A DNA stretch of 64,000 nucleotides from Deltaproteobacteria bacterium (GTDB taxonomy: Bacteria; Myxococcota_A; Polyangia; Polyangiales; JADJMO01), in assembly GCA_016182965.1 (NCBI GenBank), contig JACPFM010000109.1, positions 53,929 to 117,928 of the forward strand. The letters are read 5' to 3'. Made by a program: the position numbers and the translations under genes. Positions 42,197 to 50,889 of this stretch are shown here, in pieces; position 1 is the first letter of the stretch, and each line of letters starts with the position of its first letter. The notes beneath the pieces were generated by a model. The model saw only the letters and a list, made by a program, of their open reading frames with translations. It was not told the origin of the DNA and did no database searches.

Positions 42197-43225
42197 CTAC
42201 GGGAGCCGTAGCGTCGTCGCCGTCGCAGGCACGAGCGGCACGTCGGGATTCAGCGCCCGGATCCGCTCCGCGCTCGTCCCCTCCCGGGCCGCGATGCTCT
42301 CGATCGTGTCGCCCGCGGCGGTCACGTAGGTGCGGCCGGACGTCGACCCGCGCTGTCGCCGCTCGGCCTCGACGCCGAGCTCGTACGCCTTCCGCGCCGT
42401 CTCGCGCAGGCCGATGATCGCCGCCGTCCGCGCCCGCTCCCATGCGAGTTTCGCGGAGGCGTCGCCGCCCTCGGTCGGATCGCGCTGGGCGTCGAGGTGA
42501 CCGACAAGGTGCTGCAGTCGTCCGAGCAGCGCCGCCGCCGCGTTGGCCGCGCGCTTGAACGCTTCGCCGATGTCCTCGATGCCGGCCTCGATGTCCTCGA
42601 ACGCGGCGATCAGGCTCCCGAGCGGGTTCATCACGGCGGCGAAGAGATCGGTGATGCCGGAGGCGATGTCGAACGACAGCCCGGGGACCCGCAGGAGGGC
42701 CCCCTGGTGCGCGCTCACGGCGTCGGTGAGTTCGGATAGGTCCAAGGGGAACAGGGGCGCCCTGGCGCGGCGCAGGGCGTCCTCGTCGGTGCCCTCGCCG
42801 ATCGCGTCGATCTCCAGCCGGAGGCGATACGTGTAGTCGCGCCCGCTCTCGATGCCGAACTCCGTCTCGACCAAGAAGCCGAAGCGGAGCAACCCGTTCC
42901 AGGTGATCCGGAGCGGACGGCCGGTGCGGCGGATCGACTCGATCAGACCGCGCAGCCGCTCGGCCTCGCCGTCGCCGAGCTGACCGTCGCGGAGGTGGCC
43001 TTTGACCTCGAGGTCCCTCTCGGACGAGCCGGTAATCGCGCGCGAGGGCGGCTTGGCCGCGCCGGTCCCCGGCTCGTATGTGCGGACCGATCGCAGCGTC
43101 CCGCCGAGATGAAACGCCGGGTCGCGTCGCACGCCGCCGTGCGGGGCCGAGTGCCCGCGCAACTTGACCTTGCGGCGCGCGCCGTCGATCTCCTCGAAAA
43201 ACAGCTCCGCGTCAGCGCCCGCCAT
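42197..43225 (-). CDS. Phage tail/baseplate protein with C-terminal LysM
   Basis: 342 residues. The N-terminal half is rich in strands (FHLGGTLRSVRTYEPGTG, YTYRLRLEIDAIGEGTD). A helical middle follows (DIEAGIEDIGEAFKRAANAA), and the end is a LysM-like module (TYVTAAGDTIESIAAREGTS, then RIRALNPD). Proteins with a LysM tail following the tape measure gene are typical hub or baseplate components of phage tails. No enzymatic site seen. Confidence 0.65.
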   Translation of the reverse strand: MAGADAELFFEEIDGARRKVKLRGHSAPHGGVRRDPAFHLGGTLRSVRTYEPGTGAAKPPSRAITGSSERDLEVKGHLRDGQLGDGEAERLRGLIESIRRTGRPLRITWNGLLRFGFLVETEFGIESGRDYTYRLRLEIDAIGEGTDEDALRRARAPLFPLDLSELTDAVSAHQGALLRVPGLSFDIASGITDLFAAVMNPLGSLIAAFEDIEAGIEDIGEAFKRAANAAAALLGRLQHLVGHLDAQRDPTEGGDASAKLAWERARTAAIIGLRETARKAYELGVEAERRQRGSTSGRTYVTAAGDTIESIAAREGTSAERIRALNPDVPLVPATATTLRLP

Positions 43226-43490
43226 CGTCGCCCCGCATCGCGGCGAGCGCCGCGACCTCGTGCTCCATCGCCGCGAGCGTGGCGGGCCCGATCGCGTCGG
43301 CGTACGGGCGGATCGCGTCCAGCGCGGTCCGCTGCAGCGCGGTCGCGATCTCGGCGGCCTCGTCGACGGAGAGCAGGCGGCCGGCGATCTCCCGCTCGTC
43401 GCTGTCGAGCGCGCGCAGATAGACGTTGCCGGCGATCTCGGTGATCGAGACGGTGAGCGGCGTGGTGTCGGTGGTCAGGTGGATGCGCAT
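43212..43490 (-). CDS. Small phage tail-region protein
   Basis: 92 residues, beginning with a strand pattern MRIHLTTDTTPLTVSITEIA and two helices (SVDEAAEIATALQRTALDAI). It lies between tape measure and tail protein and overlaps the latter by 14 bp. No family recognised. Confidence 0.6.
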   Translation of the reverse strand: MRIHLTTDTTPLTVSITEIAGNVYLRALDSDEREIAGRLLSVDEAAEIATALQRTALDAIRPYADAIGPATLAAMEHEVAALAAMRGDDGGR

Positions 43491-43500
43491 CGTCGGTCTC

Positions 43501-45306
43501 CTACTCGTGCCTGAACCCACTGCTGAGCGACAGTGCGGTCTTCGCGTTGCGCAGCTCGCTGTCGATCTTCGTCGCCACCTTCATCGCGAGGCGCTCGGGA
43601 TCCGCATCCGTCAGCACCGTGAGCGGAGCGTTGACGGTCACGCTCATCTTGCCGGGCGCGGCGGTCGGCTGCATGACCTTGCCCACGGCGACCGCCGCGA
43701 GCTCCGCCTCGAGCTTCGACTTGTCGAGCGCCTTGGGCGACCACGCCTTGCCTTTGATCGAGTCGCCCACGGACTGCTCGGTCGGCACGTCGCCAAAGGG
43801 GTTCTTCAACTTCGCCGCCGCCCACTTGAACGCGTCGATCAGCAGGCGGATCGGCAGGGTCAGCGATTGGAAGAGCATCACGGCGCCGTCGATCGCGCCG
43901 AGGAGAGCGATCCCGAGGATGTCGACGACCGGACGGACGGCGGTCCAGAGGTCCGAGAGCATCTGCACGGTGTCGGTGACGGCGACGCCGAAGCGCTCCT
44001 TCACGTCGCGCCAGACGCCTTTGCCATACTCCCCGATCCAGTCGTAGAACTCCGACTGCCCGGTAACCTTCATGGTGAGGACATCGATCGCGCCGACGAG
44101 CGCCGCCGCAGCGATCCCGAGCGCGCCCATGGCACCGGCCGCGCCCGCCGCGCCGGCCGCTCCGATCGACTCCCCGACCGCACCGACGCCGCTCGCGATC
44201 GATCCCGCGTTGCTCGCGGCGGCGAGCCCGACGCGAATGCCCGCGAGCTTGAGCAGGAGCTCGCCCGGGTCCTTGAGCTGCTGTCCGAGGAACGTCCCGA
44301 CGCGCTCGATCGCCGGCCAGGCCTTCTCGAACGCGTGCGCGAGGTCCTCGCCGAACTTCACCGCCGCGTCGCGGATCTCCGTCCAGTGATCGGCGATGCG
44401 CTGCACGCCGACGATCGCGAGGTCGAACCCGCGCACGAGTAGCACGCCGACGTCGTGCGCCATCTCTCGCATGCGCGCCGAGTTGGTGAGCTTGATCAAG
44501 CTCTCGAAAGAGCCCTTGACCCGCTCGAACAGCGGCGCGGTCGCCGTGCCCAGCATGCGCTTGACGTTGTCGGAGAGCGTCGAGGTGAGGCCCTTCCACG
44601 ACCGGCCGTAGGCTTTCAGGGCGTCGTCGCCCTTGGACAGCATCTTCGAGATGTGGTCCATCCGCTCTTGGATGGACGCCTTGTTGAATTCGGCGCCGCT
44701 CGCGACCTTCGTCTCGGTCGTGATCCCGAGGTTCGAGCCGAGCGTGTTGTGCCCGCCGGCCCGGCCGCGGAGGAGTTCGGCCATCTCCCGGCCGGCCATC
44801 GCGAAGTCGCCGCCGAGCACGTTGGCCCCGGCGATCGCCGTCATGCGCGTGAGGTCGCGGATCCCGTCGACGCCGACGCCGATCGTCGACAGGATCGGCG
44901 TGATGCGCTGCGCGATGCCGGCGAAGTCGGCGAACTCGCCCGGCAGCGCCGCGGAGTCGTCGCGGATCTTCGCGAGCAGGTCCTTGGCCATGGTGAGGCC
45001 GTTGGTGAACGAGTCCGTCGCGCCGATGGTCTGGAACGTCGAGGCCAGTCCGATCTCGGTCTGCTCGAGGCTCGCGTTCACGTCGAGCAGGCCGGTCTTG
45101 ATCGCCTTGACGCCCGCGAAGATCGCGCCGCCGGCCATCGCGGCGCCGACCGTCGCGAGTTTGCCGACGAGCGAGTCGAACATCCCGCTCGCCTTGCTTG
45201 CGGCGCCGCCGAGCGCGTCGAACGCCCCAGAGACCTTGCCCGCCTTGGCGGTGGCCTGGTCCTCCAAAACGTACTTGGTGGTGACCGTGTAGGAGACGCC
45301 GCTCAT
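43501..45306 (-). CDS. Tail tape measure protein
   Basis: 601 residues. N-terminal TVTTKYVLEDQATAKAGKVS with predicted coiled coils, hydrophobic Ala/Gly-rich segments (VGAAMAGGAIFAGVKAI; GAAGAAGAAGAMGALGIAAA) and a helical C-terminal part. Length, low-complexity hydrophobic helices and position directly after the chaperone frameshift gene identify it. The tape measure sets tail length; by the usual ratio (about 0.15 nm per residue) the tail would be near 90 nm. Confidence 0.85.
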   Translation of the reverse strand: MSGVSYTVTTKYVLEDQATAKAGKVSGAFDALGGAASKASGMFDSLVGKLATVGAAMAGGAIFAGVKAIKTGLLDVNASLEQTEIGLASTFQTIGATDSFTNGLTMAKDLLAKIRDDSAALPGEFADFAGIAQRITPILSTIGVGVDGIRDLTRMTAIAGANVLGGDFAMAGREMAELLRGRAGGHNTLGSNLGITTETKVASGAEFNKASIQERMDHISKMLSKGDDALKAYGRSWKGLTSTLSDNVKRMLGTATAPLFERVKGSFESLIKLTNSARMREMAHDVGVLLVRGFDLAIVGVQRIADHWTEIRDAAVKFGEDLAHAFEKAWPAIERVGTFLGQQLKDPGELLLKLAGIRVGLAAASNAGSIASGVGAVGESIGAAGAAGAAGAMGALGIAAAALVGAIDVLTMKVTGQSEFYDWIGEYGKGVWRDVKERFGVAVTDTVQMLSDLWTAVRPVVDILGIALLGAIDGAVMLFQSLTLPIRLLIDAFKWAAAKLKNPFGDVPTEQSVGDSIKGKAWSPKALDKSKLEAELAAVAVGKVMQPTAAPGKMSVTVNAPLTVLTDADPERLAMKVATKIDSELRNAKTALSLSSGFRHE

Positions 45307-45310
45307 GTAC

Positions 45311-46080
45311 TCACTCTGGGTTGAAGGGGTCCGCGCCCCGGATTTCCGCGTAGAACTCGAGCTGGTCGGCAGCGAAGACGACCAGCTCGTGCACCTGCCA
45401 TCGCGTGAGGATCTCGTGCCGCGATTGGTGCCCCAACTGTGTCGCCATCGTGATCGCGCGACGAATCACCGCAGCGGAGCGATCCTCACCGGGGCTTTTG
45501 GGTCGCCACCTGAGAGCGACGGGATCAGCTCGCGTGCGATCTGATCGAGCGCCTGCCAGTCGGCCGCCTCGGGCGTGCCGAGCCGCGCGCGCGGCATCGC
45601 GGCCAAGTAGGCCGCGGCGTCGTTGGTGTCGCTCTCGTCCCACTCGAGGTCCGCGATCGGCTGCACACGCGCGCTCGCCTTCATCGCGTCCACGTCTTCG
45701 GCCGCAGTGATCGCCGCGGCCAGCGCGACGCGCACCTTCGCCTCGTCCTGCAACTCGGTCTCGAGCTCGGCGCGTCGGCGGTCGGGATCGAACCCTCGGA
45801 CGAACACGGACGGGACCGGCTTGGGCGTGATGCCGACGAGCAGCCGGCGCAGCGTGGTCGGGCCCATCGCGATCGAGAGGTCGACCGCGGAGGGCTCGAC
45901 GTCGGGGTTTCGCCGGGTCACGGCCGCGTAAACGCTGTTCCGCAACTCGAGGAACTCGCCGACGGTCGGGAGCGCGAACTCGACGACGCGGAGGCTCGGC
46001 AGGAGGTAGCGCCTGGTCTCGCGATCGTCGCGACGCGCGGCCGGCTGCGCCGCCGGGAGGCGGCCCCTCACCGCGGCCAC
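45311..46080 (-). CDS. Tail assembly chaperone GT, -1 frameshift product
   Basis: If ribosomes slip back one base on CCCAAAA (45502-45496), translation of the G gene continues in the -1 frame through SPGEDRSAAVIRRAIT to a stop at 45311, giving about 256 residues. The extra 61 residues include HEILTRWQVHELVVFAADQL. The relation (long first frame, short second frame, tape measure next) is the lambda G-GT arrangement. In lambda the G/GT ratio is essential for tail assembly. Confidence 0.7.
45466..46080 (-). CDS. Tail assembly chaperone G-like protein
   Basis: 204 residues. Core LRVVEFALPTVGEFLELRNS, a helical middle with RRAELETELQDEAKVRVALA, and a C-terminus containing DPKAPVRIAP, where the frameshift takes place. 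GTG start with GGAGG seven bases upstream. The position before the tape measure and the -1 open frame at its end, more than sequence similarity, identify it. Confidence 0.65.
   Translation of the reverse strand: MAAVRGRLPAAQPAARRDDRETRRYLLPSLRVVEFALPTVGEFLELRNSVYAAVTRRNPDVEPSAVDLSIAMGPTTLRRLLVGITPKPVPSVFVRGFDPDRRRAELETELQDEAKVRVALAAAITAAEDVDAMKASARVQPIADLEWDESDTNDAAAYLAAMPRARLGTPEAADWQALDQIARELIPSLSGGDPKAPVRIAPLR
45496..45502 (-). promoter_or_regulatory. Slippery heptamer CCCAAAA for -1 frameshift
   Basis: In the zero frame it is read GAC CCA AAA, so the X-XXY-YYZ pattern is in register. After a one-base slip both tRNAs re-pair as CCC AAA. It lies 11 codons before the zero-frame stop, followed by G+C-rich sequence. 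Confidence 0.75.
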
Positions 46081-46232
46081 GTCGCCACCTCCGTGTTCTT
46101 GGTGCGCTGCACGAGGTCGCTGATCGCCTTCTCGGCCGCGCGCAGCGCGTCGCGGCGGTCGACGCTGAACAGGTCGCGCGTGGCCTCGCGCACGCGCTCG
46201 CCGTAGCCGGTGATGAGGTCGGGGGTCTTCAT
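46068..46232 (-). CDS. Small phage protein
   Basis: 54 residues: TPDLITGYGERVREATRDLF and ALRAAEKAISDLVQRTKNTE, amphipathic helices. It overlaps the chaperone gene start by 13 bp and its end carries that gene's GGAGG site. No family recognised. Confidence 0.55.
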   Translation of the reverse strand: MKTPDLITGYGERVREATRDLFSVDRRDALRAAEKAISDLVQRTKNTEVATWPR

Positions 46233-46240
46233 GGTGGACC

Positions 46241-46420
46241 TCAGATCGGGGTGTGCGTGTGGCGGGGCGAGCCGTCCGCCGGCTTGACCACCGGGCCGTC
46301 GGCGAAGGACGGGACGTTGCGCACCGGCTCTTTCGGCTGCGGCCCGAAGTTCGGCACGGTCGGCGCGCCGGACGGCGCGTGGGGGATGTTGTTCGGGTAG
46401 GTCGGGAGTCGCTCGGTCAT
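46241..46420 (-). CDS. Small proline-rich phage protein
   Basis: 59 residues, Pro/Asn-rich (YPNNIPHAPSGAPTVPNFGP), with an ideal AAAGGAGG site nine bases before the ATG. That strong site suggests abundant translation. No family recognised. Confidence 0.55.
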   Translation of the reverse strand: MTERLPTYPNNIPHAPSGAPTVPNFGPQPKEPVRNVPSFADGPVVKPADGSPRHTHTPI

Positions 46421-46423
46421 GAT

Positions 46424-46807
46424 TCAGTCCTCCTTTGCCGGCGTCGCCGGCGTGAACATTTCGTCGTCGTCGATCGAGCCGATGCGCGACTCGACGATCA
46501 TTCCGTGCGGCCCACGCGACATCGCGTAGAGGTCGTACGAGTAGCCGCGCTCGGTCACACGGCCGGGACGCGTGAAGACGAACACGCGTGGACCATCACC
46601 CTCAGGCCGGTGCACGACGGCGCCGTGGTCGTTCTCGAGCGCGCGCAGGCGCGCAGGGATCGGCGTGTCGTCGAGATGCGGTTGGAACTCGCCGGCGGCG
46701 ATCTGCGCCCGGTGGATCTCGAGCGCGCGCGCGACGCTGACGCCGAAAGAATCGAGGCGCCGACCGGCGAATCGCGGCGGCGTCGGCTGGTTGGTCTGGT
46801 TTTTCAT
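46424..46807 (-). CDS. Phage hypothetical protein
   Basis: 127 residues. A helical N-terminal part (VARALEIHRAQIAAGEFQPH) and a beta-rich C-terminal part (VFVFTRPGRVTERGYSYDLY). Starts within the stop codon of the upstream gene (ATGA). No family recognised; occupies a position where head or connector genes would lie. Confidence 0.55.
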   Translation of the reverse strand: MKNQTNQPTPPRFAGRRLDSFGVSVARALEIHRAQIAAGEFQPHLDDTPIPARLRALENDHGAVVHRPEGDGPRVFVFTRPGRVTERGYSYDLYAMSRGPHGMIVESRIGSIDDDEMFTPATPAKED

Positions 46808-47694
46808 GATGCACCTCCCGCGCGCGCGGCTGCGAGCTTGTCGATCTCGACGGCGAGTTTGTCGATCTCGCGCTTCTGCGCGGCGATCTCCTCGAGGGCG
46901 ATGAGGTGCTCGCTCTTCGGCGGCTTCTCGGGCGGCGGCGCCGGCGGCAGCACGTCGTCGGCCGGATCACGAAGCGGCGGCGGCGTCGGGACCGCGAGCG
47001 TCTCGCCCTTGCGGAGTGCAGAGCGCACGGCCTCGATGCGCCGCTCGTCGAACGTGCCCGTCGGAGCGCGATCGACGATCCGCGGCCCCGAGATCAACCA
47101 GTCGAGACCGTCCGACCGCTCCGCCGCCTCGATCGCCCGTTGCACGTCGACGCGCACCAACGCCTGCTCGCGACTCTCGGCCGCCGTGAACGGCGCGAAG
47201 ATGGACGCGCGCTGCTGGTCGCGCAGGCGGATGAGCGCCGTGATGTCCGGCAGGCCCTCACGCTGGGCGACGAGTTCGAGCGGCTCGCCGTCGAGGGCGT
47301 CGGCGAGTCGGAACCCGAAGACCATCCCCGACCGCTCGCCGAGGACGACGGGACGCCCGCGGTAGATCGACGACGCGTCAGTCGTCAGGACGAAATAGTC
47401 GGCGTTCGAGCGCGGCACACGGAGGATCCCGGTCGCCCAGATCTTCGAGGCGAAGCGCACCGCGTCGATCAGTGCGAGCCGCGAGCCGGCGGCGCCGGTG
47501 GCCTCGGCCGTCATGCGGAACAAGTTGTTGGAGGCGGGGAGCGTCTTGCCGGCAGCGACCTCGCGCTCGGCGCGCTCGAACGCGTCGCGCGCCCAGCCGT
47601 GAACTCCGGCAGCGGCGGTTCCGTATTCGAGCGGGAACCACTCCCGCCGCTTGACTGAGATGCGACCCCAGCGGCTGAACGCGTCGCGCATCAC
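46804..47694 (-). CDS. Phage protein of unknown function (296 residues)
   Basis: Largest gene between terminase and tail genes. An alpha/beta domain of about 220 residues (RREWFPLEYGTAAAGVHGWA; ADYFVLTTDASSIYRGRPVV; EPLELVAQREGLPDITALIR) is followed by a Pro-rich linker and a C-terminal coiled coil (ALEEIAAQKREIDKLAVEID). No portal, capsid or protease motif is visible. The coiled coil suggests an oligomer. Start ATG overlaps the upstream stop. Confidence 0.6.
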   Translation of the reverse strand: MMRDAFSRWGRISVKRREWFPLEYGTAAAGVHGWARDAFERAEREVAAGKTLPASNNLFRMTAEATGAAGSRLALIDAVRFASKIWATGILRVPRSNADYFVLTTDASSIYRGRPVVLGERSGMVFGFRLADALDGEPLELVAQREGLPDITALIRLRDQQRASIFAPFTAAESREQALVRVDVQRAIEAAERSDGLDWLISGPRIVDRAPTGTFDERRIEAVRSALRKGETLAVPTPPPLRDPADDVLPPAPPPEKPPKSEHLIALEEIAAQKREIDKLAVEIDKLAAARAGGAS

Positions 47695-47870
47695 GCACCT
47701 CCGCGACGCGCACGCGCGTCAACGTGAAGCGGTCGGGCGAGCAGCTCGCGCACGACGTCACTCACCGTCACGCGCGGCCGCAACGGCGTTGCTGACGCCG
47801 CGGCCTCGTCCTGCAGTTTGCGCCACGTTTCCTCGGAAATGAGAGCAACCATTCGATGCAACTCGGGCAT
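47691..47870 (-). CDS. Small RHH-like phage protein
   Basis: 59 residues: LHRMVALISEETWRKLQDEA followed by VTVSDVVRELLARPL. The strand-helix-helix order fits a ribbon-helix-helix regulator, but this is a weak call on length and pattern. CGGAGA site before the ATG. The 107-bp gap upstream of it is the only sizeable gap in the late genes and may hold a promoter. Confidence 0.5.
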   Translation of the reverse strand: MPELHRMVALISEETWRKLQDEAAASATPLRPRVTVSDVVRELLARPLHVDARARRGGA

Positions 47871-47977
47871 GATTCTCCGTGTAGAACGTGCGTGACGTTC
47901 ACGCCAATATGTCGAGTGACGCCGACCGACAGGCCGTGAACACGCACGTGGTGTCGATGTCACCATCGGCAACACCG

Positions 47978-49492
47978 TCACCTTTGCATCCTCTGCCACT
48001 CGGCCTCTGTCAGCATGCGGGGGCCGCCGCCGCCACGTGGACGCATCGGGCTGGACGGGATGCCGCCGTCATGTTCCGCGAGCGCCGCCGTCACCATCAA
48101 CGCGACGTAGTCGTCGTGACTCCCGCGACGGCCTGCGTACGTTTCGTATCCGCTCGGAGTGATGCGCGCCTCGAAGGCGAGGAGCTGCTCGCGTAGCTTG
48201 GCGTGCTCGGGCAGGACGAGCCGGCGATCGGCGAGCCAGCGGCGCAGGATCTCGACGCCGATCCGTTTGCTCTCCGCCGTCCAGGCGATCGACTCGTAGC
48301 GGAGGTCACGGCGCCCGAACTCCGCGTGCGCCGACAGCATGTCTCGCTGGTCACCGTAGGCTCGACGAGCCCCGTACCGCCGTCCGCACCGTGCCGCCTG
48401 ATCGTAGACCGAGCCCGCCGCCTCCGCGGCGAACTTGACGTCCACGCCCTCGACCGCCTCGACGATCAGGACGGCGCGGTCACGATCGATGAGGGGCGCT
48501 GGATTCCGCTCGTCGGTCTCGACGCGCTCGAGGCGCGTGTTGCCGCGGTCGTCAACGTACGCGCGCAAAGGAATACGCTGCTCCCGCACCGGCCGTTCGA
48601 GCACTGGCCACGCCCAGCGGATCGCCGCCCAGGTGAACGCATCGCCTCGCCCGCTCGACGGGTCCACCACCAGGATCGGCGTGCCGAGGACGAGGCCGTC
48701 GGCCCGCCTACGGAAGCACGCCGTCACGTCATCGGGCTCGAACGCTGCAGCCGCCGACGCCGACGGGATCGCGGCGTACTCACGCGACCACACGCGCGGG
48801 TTGGGCTCGAGCCGCCGCGTGTCGTCCTCCGTGATCGTCGGGTTGGCTTCCCACGTCGGCGCGAACGCGACGAGCTGATCGTCCGTGTCGCCGCGGTCGA
48901 AGGCCTCCGCGTGCGCGTCGAGCAGGCCGAACGGCGACGACGAGAGGACCATGCGCGCGTGAGGCTGCGTCGCCATCGTCGGGCGCACGCTGGCGAGGAC
49001 CTCCGTGGCCGGGTTGGCGCCGGAGTCCGAGTCACGCCACTTGGCCACCTCGTCTGCGATGACCGCCACCGACGTGAACCCCGAGACGCCAGCGATCGTC
49101 GCCGGAAAGACCTGGAACCGGATCGGTGCGTCGGTGAGGTCGATGTAGTCGCCCGACGGCGTGAACGGGATCCGCAGGGCGCGCAGGATCGTGCTGATCG
49201 TGTAGAGCCGTGCCGCCGCCTCATCTCGGCGAGTCGAGATGAACGCCACGACGCCGCGATCACCAGGGGGGATCCGATGGTCGCCGGCCAAGGCGAGGAC
49301 CACGGCGAGCCGGCAGAGCGTGCTCGACTTGCCGCCACGGCGTCCGACTCGGGCGACGAGCTGTCTGCGGTCGGACCGCAGGAACCGCTCGAGGGTCTCA
49401 CGCCACCATGGGGAGGTCGGCGGGAAGCCTGCTCGCACGAGCTGCTTGTCCATGCGCTCGTAGCGCTCCCAGAGGTCCTCACGCTTGCCCAT
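47978..49492 (-). CDS. terL: Terminase large subunit
   Basis: 504 residues. ATPase domain with a Walker-A-type ARVGRRGGKSS, Walker B SVAVIADEVAKW and the motif III-like VLSSSPFG. The nuclease domain carries acidic residues in ILVVDPSSGRGD, VEAVEGVD and DDYVALMV. It packages DNA into a prohead, yet no prohead gene is recognisable here. ATG at 49492 has GGAGG nine bases upstream. Confidence 0.85.
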   Translation of the reverse strand: MGKREDLWERYERMDKQLVRAGFPPTSPWWRETLERFLRSDRRQLVARVGRRGGKSSTLCRLAVVLALAGDHRIPPGDRGVVAFISTRRDEAAARLYTISTILRALRIPFTPSGDYIDLTDAPIRFQVFPATIAGVSGFTSVAVIADEVAKWRDSDSGANPATEVLASVRPTMATQPHARMVLSSSPFGLLDAHAEAFDRGDTDDQLVAFAPTWEANPTITEDDTRRLEPNPRVWSREYAAIPSASAAAAFEPDDVTACFRRRADGLVLGTPILVVDPSSGRGDAFTWAAIRWAWPVLERPVREQRIPLRAYVDDRGNTRLERVETDERNPAPLIDRDRAVLIVEAVEGVDVKFAAEAAGSVYDQAARCGRRYGARRAYGDQRDMLSAHAEFGRRDLRYESIAWTAESKRIGVEILRRWLADRRLVLPEHAKLREQLLAFEARITPSGYETYAGRRGSHDDYVALMVTAALAEHDGGIPSSPMRPRGGGGPRMLTEAEWQRMQR

Positions 49493-50090
49493 CGCCGCTG
49501 CCTCCGTCGGTCGTGTCGTCATCGGGTCGAGACCACTCCTCCCGCAGCTCGTCCAGGCGCGACTTGCGGGGGCGCACCGCCGCCTCCCGCGCGCAAAGCT
49601 CGTGAGCGGCGAGCAGCGACTGTCGGCTGTCGGCCGCGAGCCGGGACGCCCGCATGGCCAGCTCAGGATCCCCGGTCTCGGCGGCGAGGTCCCCGAGGTA
49701 CCGCGACCACGCGAGCTGGAGCGCCGCCGACGCGACCAGCGACGACGGGGCCGGGCCGCAGTAGCCGCCGCCCACCGACCGCGCCAGCTCGGCGCACTGC
49801 GCCCGCCGGAAGGACACCGCCGCCGCCTTGTACGGCCCGAAGGCTGCGCCATCGTCGAGACGACGGAGGCCTAGGCGGTCTGCGAGACGGGTCTTGCCTG
49901 CGCGCGCTCGACCGCCGACCCGAGCCAGCCCGTTGCCTCGGGCGAACCGTCCGCGCTCACCGCGATCGCGCGGGCTATCGTCACGGGCCTGATCGGGCAC
50001 ACCCTCGGGTAGCTCGTCGGCCGGCAGGACCTCGACACGCGGCCCGCTCCCGAGCTGACGCGCGCGACCGTGGGGGGACCGGAGCGCCAT
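49479..50090 (-). CDS. Phage protein, possible terminase small subunit
   Basis: 203 residues. GRFARGNGLARVGGRARAGK resembles the basic segment found in some small terminase subunits, followed by a helical region (SLVASAALQLAWSRYLGDLA, LAADSRQSLLAAHELCARE). It directly precedes and overlaps terL. The assignment rests mostly on position. Confidence 0.5.
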   Translation of the reverse strand: MALRSPHGRARQLGSGPRVEVLPADELPEGVPDQARDDSPRDRGERGRFARGNGLARVGGRARAGKTRLADRLGLRRLDDGAAFGPYKAAAVSFRRAQCAELARSVGGGYCGPAPSSLVASAALQLAWSRYLGDLAAETGDPELAMRASRLAADSRQSLLAAHELCAREAAVRPRKSRLDELREEWSRPDDDTTDGGSGDGQA

Positions 50091-50092
50091 GG

Positions 50093-50332
50093 TCAGCGCC
50101 CCCGCCCACGGCGGCGCGCCACTCGCTCGGCCGACCGGATGGCCGCGACCATCTGCTCCACCATGGCCACCGGGATCGAGATCGCGAACGTCCGGCCGTC
50201 ATCGAGACGCTGCTGTCGGACCGCGATCCATGCGGTATCCCCCTCGGGATAGGTCTCGACCGCGACCGATAGACGTCGCACGGGCGTTGCGCCGACCTCG
50301 GTCTCCATGACCGTGACGTAGCGGGTGGTCAT
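50093..50332 (-). CDS. Small phage protein
   Basis: 79 residues. A beta-strand pattern (RYVTVMETEVGATPVRRLSV, TAWIAVRQQRLDDGRTFAIS) followed by a helix and a basic tail (RRRGRGR), suggesting nucleic-acid contact. ATG overlaps the preceding TGA (ATGA). No family recognised. Confidence 0.55.
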   Translation of the reverse strand: MTTRYVTVMETEVGATPVRRLSVAVETYPEGDTAWIAVRQQRLDDGRTFAISIPVAMVEQMVAAIRSAERVARRRGRGR

Positions 50333-50562
50333 CGCGCCCCCCACGAGCGCGCCCAGCGGCCTCGATGCCGCGACCGCCCCGCAGGTCCACCGAGGTCGCG
50401 ATCGCCCGTCCCACGCGACGCCAGGGCGGCGAGCACGGCCTCGGCGGAGTCGAGCGCGGCGAGGGTGCAGCGCGCGCACATCCTCGCGTGTGGGCAGGCG
50501 AGGCGCACGGACGGTCGGCGGCAGACGCTGCAGGTCAGACGCGGGCTAGAGTCGGTCGTCAT
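50329..50562 (-). CDS. Small zinc-finger-like phage protein
   Basis: 77 residues with LTCSVCRRPSVRLACPHARM followed by CARC, a C-x2-C...C-x-H...C-x2-C ligand set like a RING or ribbon. The rest is a basic Gly-rich tail. Coupled to the next gene by ATGA. Confidence 0.55.
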   Translation of the reverse strand: MTTDSSPRLTCSVCRRPSVRLACPHARMCARCTLAALDSAEAVLAALASRGTGDRDLGGPAGRSRHRGRWARSWGAR

Positions 50563-50565
50563 CGG

Positions 50566-50889
50566 TCACCTCGGGTCAGTCCCCGCCCGGGGCTCGCCGG
50601 TCCCACCCGGCGAGCCCCACCCGCGGAGGATGCGCGGGTCGGCGGAGTCTTTGCAGACGCTTGGCGGCGCGGAGCACGCGGAAACGCCTTGGTTTTGTGG
50701 TGCAGCAGCGAAACACGAGTTCGGCGGACCGTCTGCGTTGGCCCCCATGTAACCAATGGTCACACCGTCGGGGTCGCAGATCGGGCACGCGTCCGCGTGG
50801 CACGAGCAGTCGCGGAGGTAGCGCGGCGGCGGCGCGTTCCGGGCGCGATTCCGCGCCGCAGGCGCGGCCCTGTCCCTTGCCGTGCTCAC
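50566..50889 (-). CDS. Small Cys-rich phage protein
   Basis: 107 residues with RDCSCHADACPICDPDG, a dense Cys/His cluster able to bind zinc, then a Gly/Pro-rich part. GTG start overlaps the stop of the replication gene (GTGA). No family recognised. Confidence 0.5.
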   Translation of the reverse strand: MSTARDRAAPAARNRARNAPPPRYLRDCSCHADACPICDPDGVTIGYMGANADGPPNSCFAAAPQNQGVSACSAPPSVCKDSADPRILRGWGSPGGTGEPRAGTDPR

